Source of the DNA: Bythopirellula sp.
GTDB lineage: Bacteria; Planctomycetota; Planctomycetia; Pirellulales; Lacipirellulaceae
NCBI GenBank assembly: GCA_028285205.1
Contig: JANQQA010000298.1
Coordinates: 1-64,000 of the forward strand
Reading direction: 5' to 3'
DNA: 64,000 nt
Shown: piece after piece, positions 40,759 to 48,090 of the stretch
How positions within the stretch are numbered: position 1 is the first letter of the stretch
Layout: the number at the start of each line of letters is the position of its first letter
Notes under the pieces: generated by a model
What the model was told of the DNA's origin: nothing
Databases searched by the model: none
What the model saw: only the letters and a program-made list of their open reading frames with translations
Program-made: the position numbers and the translations under genes

Positions 40759-41688
40759 ATGAACGACGTCCCTCCGCTTCCTGAAAACATCCGCAGTGTT
40801 CAGCCTGGGGGCGGCCGGTGTTATGAGATCGAGCTCGCTTGGGGGCGTCTACGGCGATGGTACCTGAAGACGTTTCGAAGTGGCTACGTGGAGCGGATGG
40901 CGGCCTCGCGTCGTGGTGACACCGAGGGAGCGCCGCACGAGATTCTCGATCCGCGCGACCTAAAGTACTGCTGCAATCTATGCACGGCCCATTGGTCGCC
41001 CGAGGACGACCCGTTTCGTTGGCGCGAATCAATTCCGTTTGCCCGTTGGGGGCTCGCGGAGTTGCAACTCATGGGCTGGCCCCTGTTGTTTGTGACCGTG
41101 CTGTTATGGACGTTTTGTGGTCCGTGGCGGTGGCTGGCGATCGCTCCGGCAATTGCGCTGGGACTGGTGGTCTACTTCTTTCGTGATCCAACGCGAGTGA
41201 TTCCGTCAGATCCCAATGCGATCGTCTCACCGGCGGATGGAACGATTGCGGAGGTGACGGAGGTTGATCATTACGATTTCCTCGACGGTCCAGCCGTTAG
41301 GATCGGTATCTTCCTGTCGATCTTCAATGTCCACGTCAATCGAGCTCCACGCCGGGCATGTGTCGTCGACATGCATTACAAACCGGGTGAGTTCCTGAAT
41401 GCGATGAACCCGGAGAGCGCGCTGCGTAACGAGTTCCTGTGGATTGGACTAGCTGAAGTCGATGCGCCGCATCGCAAGCTGGCCGTACGAGCGATTTCGG
41501 GGCTGATTGCGCGCCGCATTGTCTGCGTATTGAAGCCTGGGCAAGAGGTCCGGCGCGGCGAGAAATTTGGTATGATCAAACTTGGCTCGCGAACGGAACT
41601 CATACTCCCGCGCGACAGCGTGCGGATAGACGTCGAAGTCGGCCAAAAAGTACAGGCTGGCAGTTCCGTGCTGGCTTGGTATGTTTGA
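40759..41688 (+). CDS. psd: Phosphatidylserine decarboxylase proenzyme
   Basis: The enzyme converts phosphatidylserine to phosphatidylethanolamine and cleaves itself to form a pyruvoyl group. The 309-aa product has FRDPTRVIPSDPNAIVSPADG, FLSIFNVHVNRAP, and the cleavage site KLGSRTEL, in which the serine becomes pyruvoyl. A helix pair lies at ~105-140 (LLFVTVLLWTFCGPWRWLAI). An N-terminal ~100-residue extension with CCNLC and AHW may add a metal site not found in short Psd. pssA follows after 47 nt, completing a phosphatidylethanolamine pair. Confidence 0.93.
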   Translation: MNDVPPLPENIRSVQPGGGRCYEIELAWGRLRRWYLKTFRSGYVERMAASRRGDTEGAPHEILDPRDLKYCCNLCTAHWSPEDDPFRWRESIPFARWGLAELQLMGWPLLFVTVLLWTFCGPWRWLAIAPAIALGLVVYFFRDPTRVIPSDPNAIVSPADGTIAEVTEVDHYDFLDGPAVRIGIFLSIFNVHVNRAPRRACVVDMHYKPGEFLNAMNPESALRNEFLWIGLAEVDAPHRKLAVRAISGLIARRIVCVLKPGQEVRRGEKFGMIKLGSRTELILPRDSVRIDVEVGQKVQAGSSVLAWYV

Positions 41689-41735
41689 GCGTGTTGGTGA
41701 TCCGCCGGCTCGTGCTGTTTTTTCGGGAATTCTGA

Positions 41736-42599
41736 ATGCGTCCTGTCCGACCAATTGCAGTGCTGCCAACGCTGTTTACGCTGGGGAACCTCGTTTGTGG
41801 GTTCTTCGCAATCGTCGTGGCTTCACGCATTGCGAAGCCCGGGATGGTGGATGTTGTCCCAGCGCCGCGGCTGGAGACTGCCGGGCAGCTTTGGGGCAGT
41901 GTTGATCCGACGCATAATCTGCTGTTATGCGGTGCGCTGATCATCATGGCGATGCTGTTTGACATGTTCGACGGGCAGGTAGCCCGGCTGACGCGGACAG
42001 CCAGCGACTTTGGCGGCCAGTTGGACAGCTTGTGCGATGTCGTCTCGTTCGGGGTCGCACCGGCGTTTCTGTTGGTGAAGATGTGCCCACAGTTCACTGA
42101 GCTGCATCGCGAAGCAGTGTGGTCGATCGCGGCATTGTTCACGTGTTGCGCGGCATTGCGATTAGCTCGCTTCAACGTCGAAACGGATGAGCACGACGAC
42201 CACGGCTGGTTCGCGGGGCTGCCTTCGCCTGCTGCCGCTGCGGTGATTGCCAGTTTCGCGATTCTGTCGTACACAATTCGCAACGAGATTAACTTCGAGG
42301 TCTATCGCGATTTCGACTGGTGGATGCAACGGTTGCTGCCGATATTTTCGATCGGTGTCGCACTGTTGATGGTGTCCCGCGTGCCGTACCCGCACGTGGT
42401 GACCCAACTGTTGCGCGGCAGACGCAGTTTCGCACATGTCGTGATGATCGTCGTGGCAATGATTGGACTGTTCACAGTGCGGTGGTATGCCATTCCGATT
42501 CTGGGTTGCGGATACGTGGCGATTCCGGCGTTGAGGGCAATCTGGTTGGCAGTGGCCAAGCGGAAACAGGATATGGGACGTACCAGCGGGGCGGTTTAG
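41736..42599 (+). CDS. pssA: CDP-diacylglycerol-serine O-phosphatidyltransferase
   Basis: This makes phosphatidylserine from CDP-diacylglycerol and serine, supplying the substrate of Psd encoded just upstream. The 287-aa integral membrane protein has the CDP-alcohol phosphotransferase motif DMFDGQVARLT followed by GGQLDSLCD, giving the D-x2-DG-x2-AR-x8-G-x3-D-x3-D pattern. An N-terminal AVLPTLFTLGNLVCGFFAI helix and later hydrophobic segments (LLPIFSIGVALLMVS, VVMIVVAMIGLFTV) complete a six-helix fold. It ends 3 nt before the riboflavin synthase start, so the genes are probably coupled. Confidence 0.94.
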   Translation: MRPVRPIAVLPTLFTLGNLVCGFFAIVVASRIAKPGMVDVVPAPRLETAGQLWGSVDPTHNLLLCGALIIMAMLFDMFDGQVARLTRTASDFGGQLDSLCDVVSFGVAPAFLLVKMCPQFTELHREAVWSIAALFTCCAALRLARFNVETDEHDDHGWFAGLPSPAAAAVIASFAILSYTIRNEINFEVYRDFDWWMQRLLPIFSIGVALLMVSRVPYPHVVTQLLRGRRSFAHVVMIVVAMIGLFTVRWYAIPILGCGYVAIPALRAIWLAVAKRKQDMGRTSGAV

Positions 42600-42602
42600 C
42601 CG

Positions 42603-43196
42603 ATGTTCACAGGATTGGTTCAGAGTTTGGCCGAAGTGCGGAGCATTGTCTCCGATGGTCCTGGCGTGCGACTGACGATCGCGGAACCGGCGATCACACA
42701 GGAGGTGGCATTGGGGGACAGCATCGCGGTGAACGGCTGTTGCCTCACTGTTGTCGCCAAGGATGAGGTGTCGATGCAGTTTGACGCGGGTGCCGAAACC
42801 TTGCAGCGCACGACACTGGGGGAACTCGTGGAGAGCGACCGAGTCAACCTGGAGACCTCGCTGCGAATGGGCGATTCGTTGGGCGGACATCTGGTCAGCG
42901 GACACATTGATGGTGTAGGCAGCGTGGACCAGCGCGTGGACGACGCGGAGTGGTCGACGATCTGGTTTCGAGTGCCAGGAGAGCTGACGCGACAGATGGC
43001 GAGCAAAGGGTCGGTCGCGGTTGACGGGGTGAGCTTGACGTTGGTCGACGTCGAAGACGATCGATTCAGCGTAGCGCTGATCCCGCACACACTGGCAGTG
43101 ACGACGCTGGGGAAACGCAAGGTTGGCGATCGAGTGAATCTCGAAACTGACTTGCTGGCGAAGTACGTACAACGCCAATTGGAGTGGAAGGTTTAG
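42603..43196 (+). CDS. ribE: Riboflavin synthase alpha chain
   Basis: The 197-aa protein dismutates two 6,7-dimethyl-8-ribityllumazine molecules into riboflavin. It shows the internal duplication typical of the family: MFTGLVQSLAEV with GDSIAVNGCCLTV in the first half, and SGHIDGVGSV with GSVAVDGVSLTL in the second, each a lumazine-binding beta-barrel. Length and N-terminus are standard. No FMN riboswitch is seen upstream; the gene is embedded in the pssA-rsmA run and is likely expressed constitutively with it. Confidence 0.96.
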   Translation: MFTGLVQSLAEVRSIVSDGPGVRLTIAEPAITQEVALGDSIAVNGCCLTVVAKDEVSMQFDAGAETLQRTTLGELVESDRVNLETSLRMGDSLGGHLVSGHIDGVGSVDQRVDDAEWSTIWFRVPGELTRQMASKGSVAVDGVSLTLVDVEDDRFSVALIPHTLAVTTLGKRKVGDRVNLETDLLAKYVQRQLEWKV

Positions 43197-43251
43197 GGCC
43201 ATTCGCCGCCAGCTTGATAAGTTGCGGCGAAGCGAGCAAACAAAGGCGTTT

Positions 43252-44160
43252 ATGTCGTCACGGCAAACAAAGACTTTCTTGATGGAGCGATTCCGCGAGG
43301 TCGGCATTCAACCGGCCACGCGGCACGGTCAGAATTTTCTGATTGACCTCAACCTGCAGCAGTTGATCGTCGATGCTGCGGACCTATCGTCCAGCGACGT
43401 CGTACTGGAGGTTGGCACAGGCACGGGCGCGCTGACGGCGCTGATGGCCAAACGCGCCGGTGCGGTGATTACCGTGGAGATTGACGGCCATCTGTTTGAG
43501 TTGGCGAGTGAGTTGTTGCTCGACTTCGAAAACGTCACGATGCTCAAGCACGATGCTTTGAAGAATAAGAATCAATTCGATTCGCGCGTGTTGGAGGCGA
43601 TCGGTAGAGAACTCGACAAAGACAACGAGCGACGACTCAAGCTGGTCGCCAATCTCCCCTACAACGTGGCCACGCCAGTACTATCGAATTTGCTGAGCAG
43701 TCCGTACGTGCCCCACTCGCTTGTGGCGACGATTCAAAAGGAACTGGGCGATCGGATCGTAGCCAAACCGGGGACGAAGGACTACGGCGCGCTGAGTGTG
43801 TGGATGCAGTGCCAGGCAGATACCGAGATCGTGCGGATCATGCCTCCGAGTGTGTTTTGGCCGCCACCAAAAGTGGAATCAGCCATCGTGCGAATCGTGG
43901 TGAACAAAGACCGACGCAGCCAGGTGCCAGACCTGCGCTACTTTCACCAATTCGTGAAAGCGATCTTCATTCACCGTCGGAAGTTCCTCAGAGCGAACGT
44001 CGTCGCGGCGATGAAGCAACACTTGACCAAAGAAGAGGTCGACGCGGTGCTGGCCGAGATGGAGTTTGCGCCCGACACGCGCACCGAGCAACTCGACGTC
44101 GACACGTTGTTGCGGCTCACGGAACTTGTGCGGGTGCGAGCCCCGGATTGGACACTTTAG
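43252..44160 (+). CDS. rsmA: 16S rRNA dimethyladenosine transferase (KsgA)
   Basis: This SAM-dependent enzyme dimethylates A1518 and A1519 in the 3' loop of 16S rRNA late in small-subunit assembly. The 302-aa product (ATG at 43252; the track start at 43222 is a TTG) shows HGQNFLIDLNLQQLIV, VVLEVGTGTGALTALMA (SAM motif I), VEIDGHL and LVANLPYNVATPVL (the NLPY target-base motif), plus a C-terminal helical lobe. It is the last gene of the lipid/riboflavin run, and its stop overlaps the 3' end of the convergent HTH gene by 4 nt. Confidence 0.95.
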   Translation: MSSRQTKTFLMERFREVGIQPATRHGQNFLIDLNLQQLIVDAADLSSSDVVLEVGTGTGALTALMAKRAGAVITVEIDGHLFELASELLLDFENVTMLKHDALKNKNQFDSRVLEAIGRELDKDNERRLKLVANLPYNVATPVLSNLLSSPYVPHSLVATIQKELGDRIVAKPGTKDYGALSVWMQCQADTEIVRIMPPSVFWPPPKVESAIVRIVVNKDRRSQVPDLRYFHQFVKAIFIHRRKFLRANVVAAMKQHLTKEEVDAVLAEMEFAPDTRTEQLDVDTLLRLTELVRVRAPDWTL

Positions 44161-44375
44161 GCCGACCGAGGCTTGATGCGTTCGATTTGTTCAACCGCGG
44201 CGAGCGGCACGCGAATCTGCCCGTCAGCCTCAAAGAACGAGAGCTCGCCATCTAGAATCAACTGCCGAACCGCCTTGCGAGTGACGCCCCAACGATGTGC
44301 GAGGTGGGTGAGTGAGTAGCTGTCATCACGCCCGTCGTGTGGTTCGTGCTGACTAGGGACTTTCATCGGGGCCAT
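44157..44375 (-). CDS. Small helix-turn-helix (excisionase/MerR-like) protein
   Basis: The 72-aa product starts at the ATG at 44375, preceded by GGAGG six nt upstream; the track adds one GTG codon. It contains YSLTHLAHRWGVTRKAVRQL, ILDGELSFFEADGQIRVPLA, a winged helix-turn-helix as in excisionase-type and BldC-like DNA binders. The fold suggests a small transcription or recombination accessory factor. It lies convergent to rsmA with a 4-nt overlap of stops. No integrase or att site is nearby, so a prophage role is not supported. Confidence 0.75.
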   Translation of the reverse strand: MAPMKVPSQHEPHDGRDDSYSLTHLAHRWGVTRKAVRQLILDGELSFFEADGQIRVPLAAVEQIERIKPRSA

Positions 44376-44608
44376 CACGATCCTCCTACATGAAGTGCGA
44401 TCCGCAGATTGCTGTGGCAGCCGTACGTATGGATTATAGCAAACGAGCCGATTAGCTGGCTAGGAATCACACCACACCGGGGCCCGAGAGAGGTCGAACC
44501 GCTCGTCGGGTGAGCGTGTCCGTGGTAGAGTGGAGAACTCTGTTTGCCGAGCAATGCGACGATGCACTGCGCTGCAGCAATTATGGACCCGACTGGTATC
44601 GCACTTAT

Positions 44609-45202
44609 ATGCCGCGTACTGCCTCTATCGATCGAAAGACTGCCGAGACGCAGATTGCGCTGGAGCTGGATCTCGATGGCTCGGGTCAGGCGGACGTCGA
44701 GACCGGCGTTGGCTTCCTCGACCACATGCTTGAGCTGTTCACCAAGCACAGCGTGATTGATCTGAAGATTCGAGCCAAGGGCGATCTGCACGTCGATCAG
44801 CATCACACCGTCGAAGACACCGGCATCTGCCTCGGGCAAGCGATTCGTCAGGCATTGGGCGACAAAGCCGGCATCCGCCGCTATGGCCACTTTACGTTGC
44901 CGATGGAAGAGACCTTGGTCACGGTGGCAATCGATTTCAGTGGTCGCTACGCACTGGCCTACAACGCGCCAACGCCGGCGGCGAAGATCGGCGACTTCGA
45001 CAGCGAGCTGCTCGAAGACTTCTGGCAAGCAACAGCTGCCAACGCGTTGTGCAACCTGCACGTGCTTTTGCACTATGGGCGAAACAGTCACCACATCGCC
45101 GAAGCGGTATTCAAGGCATCGGCGCGGGCAATGCGAATGGCGATTGAAGACGATCCACGCATGACCGGTGTGCCGAGCACCAAAGGCACGCTGGACAGTT
45201 AG
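44609..45202 (+). CDS. hisB: Imidazoleglycerol-phosphate dehydratase
   Basis: This histidine biosynthesis enzyme dehydrates IGP to imidazole-acetol phosphate with two manganese ions. The 197-aa product (ATG at 44609) starts [16 protein letters not shown] and contains [45 protein letters not shown] and [20 protein letters not shown], the paired HHxxE-type metal motifs of a monofunctional IGPD. There is no HAD phosphatase domain. The track's longer start is rejected because the first 33 residues are unlike the family. No other his gene adjoins. Confidence 0.96.
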   Translation: MPRTASIDRKTAETQIALELDLDGSGQADVETGVGFLDHMLELFTKHSVIDLKIRAKGDLHVDQHHTVEDTGICLGQAIRQALGDKAGIRRYGHFTLPMEETLVTVAIDFSGRYALAYNAPTPAAKIGDFDSELLEDFWQATAANALCNLHVLLHYGRNSHHIAEAVFKASARAMRMAIEDDPRMTGVPSTKGTLDS

Positions 45203-45205
45203 CAG

Positions 45206-45817
45206 CTACTCGCCAAATTCCTCCGAGTAATCGGCCAACGCCGCCTGGACGACTTGCTCTGCGTGCTCGCGGCCGTAGACCGAGTCGATTGCCACTTTCG
45301 GATCGCCCGGGGTCAGCATCTTGTACGTGCTGAAGTAGTGCCGCAACCGGTTGACCATCACTTCAGGAAGCTCCGACACGTCTTCGACCCGCTCCCACAT
45401 CGCGTCGCTCACCAGCACAGCGATGATCTTGTCGTCGGCCTCTTCGTTGTCGAGCATCGGCAACCCGCCGACAATGCGTGCCTTGAGGATCACTTCCGCG
45501 ACGTTAATTGGGCGTTCGCTGATCACACAGATATCAAGTGGGTCATGATCGCCTGTCTTTGCTCCTGGCATCAATGATCGCACACGACTACCGCAATACG
45601 TTTTCGGAATGAAGCCGTACAAAGTCGGGCAGAACGACGAGGTGCGGTTGGGTCGGTCAACCTGCAGGTAACCGGTCTTTTTATCCAACTCGTACTTCAC
45701 GCGATCAAACGGTGTCAGCTCGATATAGGCATTGACGACGCTAGGCGGATTAGGACCGACGTCCAATCCGTGCCACGGGTGCGGACGCCACTTGTAAAAC
45801 GGTGATGGGAAACCCAT
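45206..45817 (-). CDS. ppa: Family I inorganic pyrophosphatase
   Basis: This hydrolyses pyrophosphate to two phosphates. The 203-aa product has [29 protein letters not shown] and [12 protein letters not shown] (the magnesium-binding DxDPxD motif), then [21 protein letters not shown]. Family I enzymes are hexameric and cytoplasmic. It sits 46 nt downstream of the phosphofructokinase gene on the same strand, although that neighbour appears to use pyrophosphate itself. It is convergent with hisB, with 3 nt between stops. Confidence 0.95.
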   Translation of the reverse strand: MGFPSPFYKWRPHPWHGLDVGPNPPSVVNAYIELTPFDRVKYELDKKTGYLQVDRPNRTSSFCPTLYGFIPKTYCGSRVRSLMPGAKTGDHDPLDICVISERPINVAEVILKARIVGGLPMLDNEEADDKIIAVLVSDAMWERVEDVSELPEVMVNRLRHYFSTYKMLTPGDPKVAIDSVYGREHAEQVVQAALADYSEEFGE

Positions 45818-45863
45818 GACAGCCTTGTTGCTAAGCGTTGGGGAGGGAATTCAGAACGTCCGC

Positions 45864-47189
45864 CTAGCGGTGCTCGTCACCTTGATCTACATACGTTTCC
45901 AGGAATCGCGTCAGCCGTTGGAAGTCGCTTTCCGGCTCGATATAGCGCACGACCGTGACGAGTGTTTCGGGATCGACGAGCCGCTCGAACGGCACATATT
46001 CCAGTTGCAGTTGGCCCGATACCGAAACCATGACCCCGTTGAGCCCCTGCTCGACCAACGCGCGGTAGGCGCCAACGCCCAGTTGGCTGCCCAACATCAC
46101 GTCGAAGGCGTGAGGCTTCGCACAACGCGCCTCGTATCCAAGCTGCAAGGCATTAATCTTGCGTGAGCGTCCGGTCTGGCGGTTGTACTCTTTGGCGATC
46201 AAGTCCGCGAACACGTCGTGCAGATTGATCGCACTGATGTTGATGTGGCCGTGATCATCGCGATCGACGCCCTCGAGGTAGCTACTAGGCAGGAACTCTG
46301 CCAGGCCTTCCGCGATCACAATCACGCCGTACTGCTTGCCCTCGCGCTCACGTGTGGTAATCGTCGCGACGATGCGCGGGATGACTTCGTCCATATTCAT
46401 CACCGGTCGCGTCGTTTTCTCGCCCGTCTGCGGATCGACGACTTCCTCGATGTCGCGATACTTGCCGACGATGTCTTCCACACTGACGACCAAGCTCGCT
46501 TCGCCTGCGATCGCCACACCGTATGCCAGCCAGCCCGCGCTACGTCCCATCGACTCGGCTAGGAAGTATGTCTGATTGGCTTCCGCGTCTGCCAACAGAT
46601 TGCGAACTTCCCCAGCCAGAAAATCAACGGCCGTAAAGTAGCCGAAAGTAAAGTCGATCCCGCGATAGTCGTTGTCGATCGTTTTGGGCAGATGCACGAC
46701 CGGGATGCGATGCGCGTCCAGGGGCAGTCGTTCCTGAAACATCTTGAATTTGTTGGCGGTCTTCAGCGTGTCGTCGCCACCGATCGAGATCAGCAGATCA
46801 ACGCCGATGGAGCGTAGCGCTTCGTAGACGCGCTTCAGCGGGGCACTCTTCTCCTCGTCGTTGAGGTGCGAAGGATGCGAGACGTTCTTGCCCGGGTTGG
46901 CGCGGGCGGTGCCGATCATGATGCCCTGCGAGTTACGCGTGCGGCCGAGCATCTTGTGATCGACCAGCACGTAGTCGCGTCCCTCGACCAGCGGCTCTTT
47001 GCCGTCGAAATCGATCAGCTGCGAGTAACCATGCTTGATGCCCACCACCTCGATGTCGTTGCGGAGAAATGACGTCGCAGCCGCCGAGATGACGGCATTC
47101 GCGGCAGGCGCGGGGCCGCCGGCAAACAGGATCGCGGCGCGGCGGAAATTGTGTTGTTTTTTCTGAGGACTGGAAAGCGTTTCGGACAT
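45864..47189 (-). CDS. Phosphofructokinase, PPi-dependent type by active-site residues
   Basis: The 441-aa protein belongs to the phosphofructokinase A superfamily: ILFAGGPAPAANAVI (N-terminal loop), ISIGGDDTLKTANKF, LPKTIDNDYRGIDFTFGY and ESMGRSAGWLAYGVAIAG. ATP-dependent enzymes have GGDG and PGTIDND at these places; the aspartate (GGDD) and lysine (PKTIDND) here are the residues that switch specificity to pyrophosphate. It should reversibly phosphorylate fructose 6-phosphate. Length exceeds the ~320 aa of bacterial ATP-PFK, as in PPi enzymes. Followed by ppa. The phosphoryl donor is inferred from residues only. Confidence 0.87.
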   Translation of the reverse strand: MSETLSSPQKKQHNFRRAAILFAGGPAPAANAVISAAATSFLRNDIEVVGIKHGYSQLIDFDGKEPLVEGRDYVLVDHKMLGRTRNSQGIMIGTARANPGKNVSHPSHLNDEEKSAPLKRVYEALRSIGVDLLISIGGDDTLKTANKFKMFQERLPLDAHRIPVVHLPKTIDNDYRGIDFTFGYFTAVDFLAGEVRNLLADAEANQTYFLAESMGRSAGWLAYGVAIAGEASLVVSVEDIVGKYRDIEEVVDPQTGEKTTRPVMNMDEVIPRIVATITTREREGKQYGVIVIAEGLAEFLPSSYLEGVDRDDHGHINISAINLHDVFADLIAKEYNRQTGRSRKINALQLGYEARCAKPHAFDVMLGSQLGVGAYRALVEQGLNGVMVSVSGQLQLEYVPFERLVDPETLVTVVRYIEPESDFQRLTRFLETYVDQGDEHR

Positions 47190-47421
47190 AGTGGTCGTTG
47201 ATCGGGGGGTGGGTAGGTGGGGGACTCGGTTTCAGGCTCCGCCCGGGAGGTCGTGACCAGGGCGAGCATTGCCGACTATTGTAAACTCCGCGGTATTCCA
47301 GGCAACTGGCTATAAACAGGCGGATTTGTCAGTGTTGACGGCGTATCCGAGCCAGTTTCGACGTCGCTGAAGCTGCAGAGCCTCCGCTCACTCCGTGTGT
47401 CGGGAATGGCCTGCCTCGTGC

Positions 47422-47574
47422 CGACTTTTGCTGAGTATTGCGGCCTGGGTTGTACTCTGAAAACACACTTTTAAACTCAAAAGTCGACCTTTTTTCGGCG
47501 TCAAGTTTTCGCAGGACCCCGCTACCAAGGCGTTTGCGAAATTCGGCTCGTGCAAAAACAACCGACTTTTGCAT
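47422..47574. repeat. Structured intergenic element, copy B
   Basis: CGACTTTTG (47422-47430) pairs with CAAAAGTCG (47478-47486), then 65 nt later comes the hairpin GTGCAAAA - ACAACCGAC - TTTTGCAT (47550-47574). Loop lengths (47 and 9) and the inter-helix spacing equal copy A exactly. It lies ~230 nt upstream of the phosphofructokinase start, in the same relative orientation to a minus-strand gene as copy A. Confidence 0.7.
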
Positions 47575-47589
47575 TTTCGACCCGCATCA

Positions 47590-48090
47590 CTCCATTGAAG
47601 TTCGCCGTTAGCGTGCCGAGGGTTTTCGTCCTCGCTACACAGCGTTCGGTCTGCCAATCCAAGTGCGGCGCTGCTGTAGCGAACACCTATTCTACCAGAC
47701 CGAGTGGCCCAATTTCAGGAACAAAGTTTGGCGAGTCGCGACGGTGCAACTCGGCAAAGACTACGACGCGGATCGAAATTCGCAGCCAGCAGTTCTTGGT
47801 AGCGGAGTTCCAATACCTGCGGGTTCTGATTGAAACGGAACCTTGTAGCCCTCTATCCTTTGAATTGAAACTTAGGCGCCGTATCGGTTGTATTCGGTTT
47901 GACCATAAGGACACCACGGATTGGCACCTCGGTCAGATCACGCATATCCTAAGGCCGATTTTCGGTAGCTTCGATCGCAGTTCGAAGAAAAATATCCGAT
48001 AAATCTTCACCTTCCTGTCAAGATCTACGGCATTTCGGCGAAAGTCAGTCGACGCGACCCCGATCCAACCTGTGACAGAGGAACGTAACC
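47590..48090. other. Intergenic, possible degraded coding sequence
   Basis: About 500 nt. A 150-aa ORF (47550-48002) covers it. Its first third runs through the repeat, but residues ~75-140 (FLVAEFQYLRVLIETEP) have a protein-like composition without any match I know. No start signal is visible. It could be a gene remnant; I do not call it. Confidence 0.3.

Noticed and set aside
42300-42602. FMN riboswitch for ribE
   Set aside because: The space before ribE is only 3 nt after pssA and no RFN-element sequence is present upstream in the coding region.
42162-43307. 381-aa minus-strand ORF antisense to pssA and ribE
   Set aside because: Cys/His/Arg-rich composition, no ribosome site, and both plus-strand genes are certain. 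Shadow of high-GC coding sequence.
44375-45094. 239-aa minus-strand ORF antisense to hisB
   Set aside because: hisB is certain on the plus strand; this ORF has no initiation signal.
47550-48002. 150-aa ORF between pfk and the secreted hydrolase
   Set aside because: Begins inside the structured repeat, lacks a ribosome site, and shows no recognisable domain. Possibly a remnant, not called.
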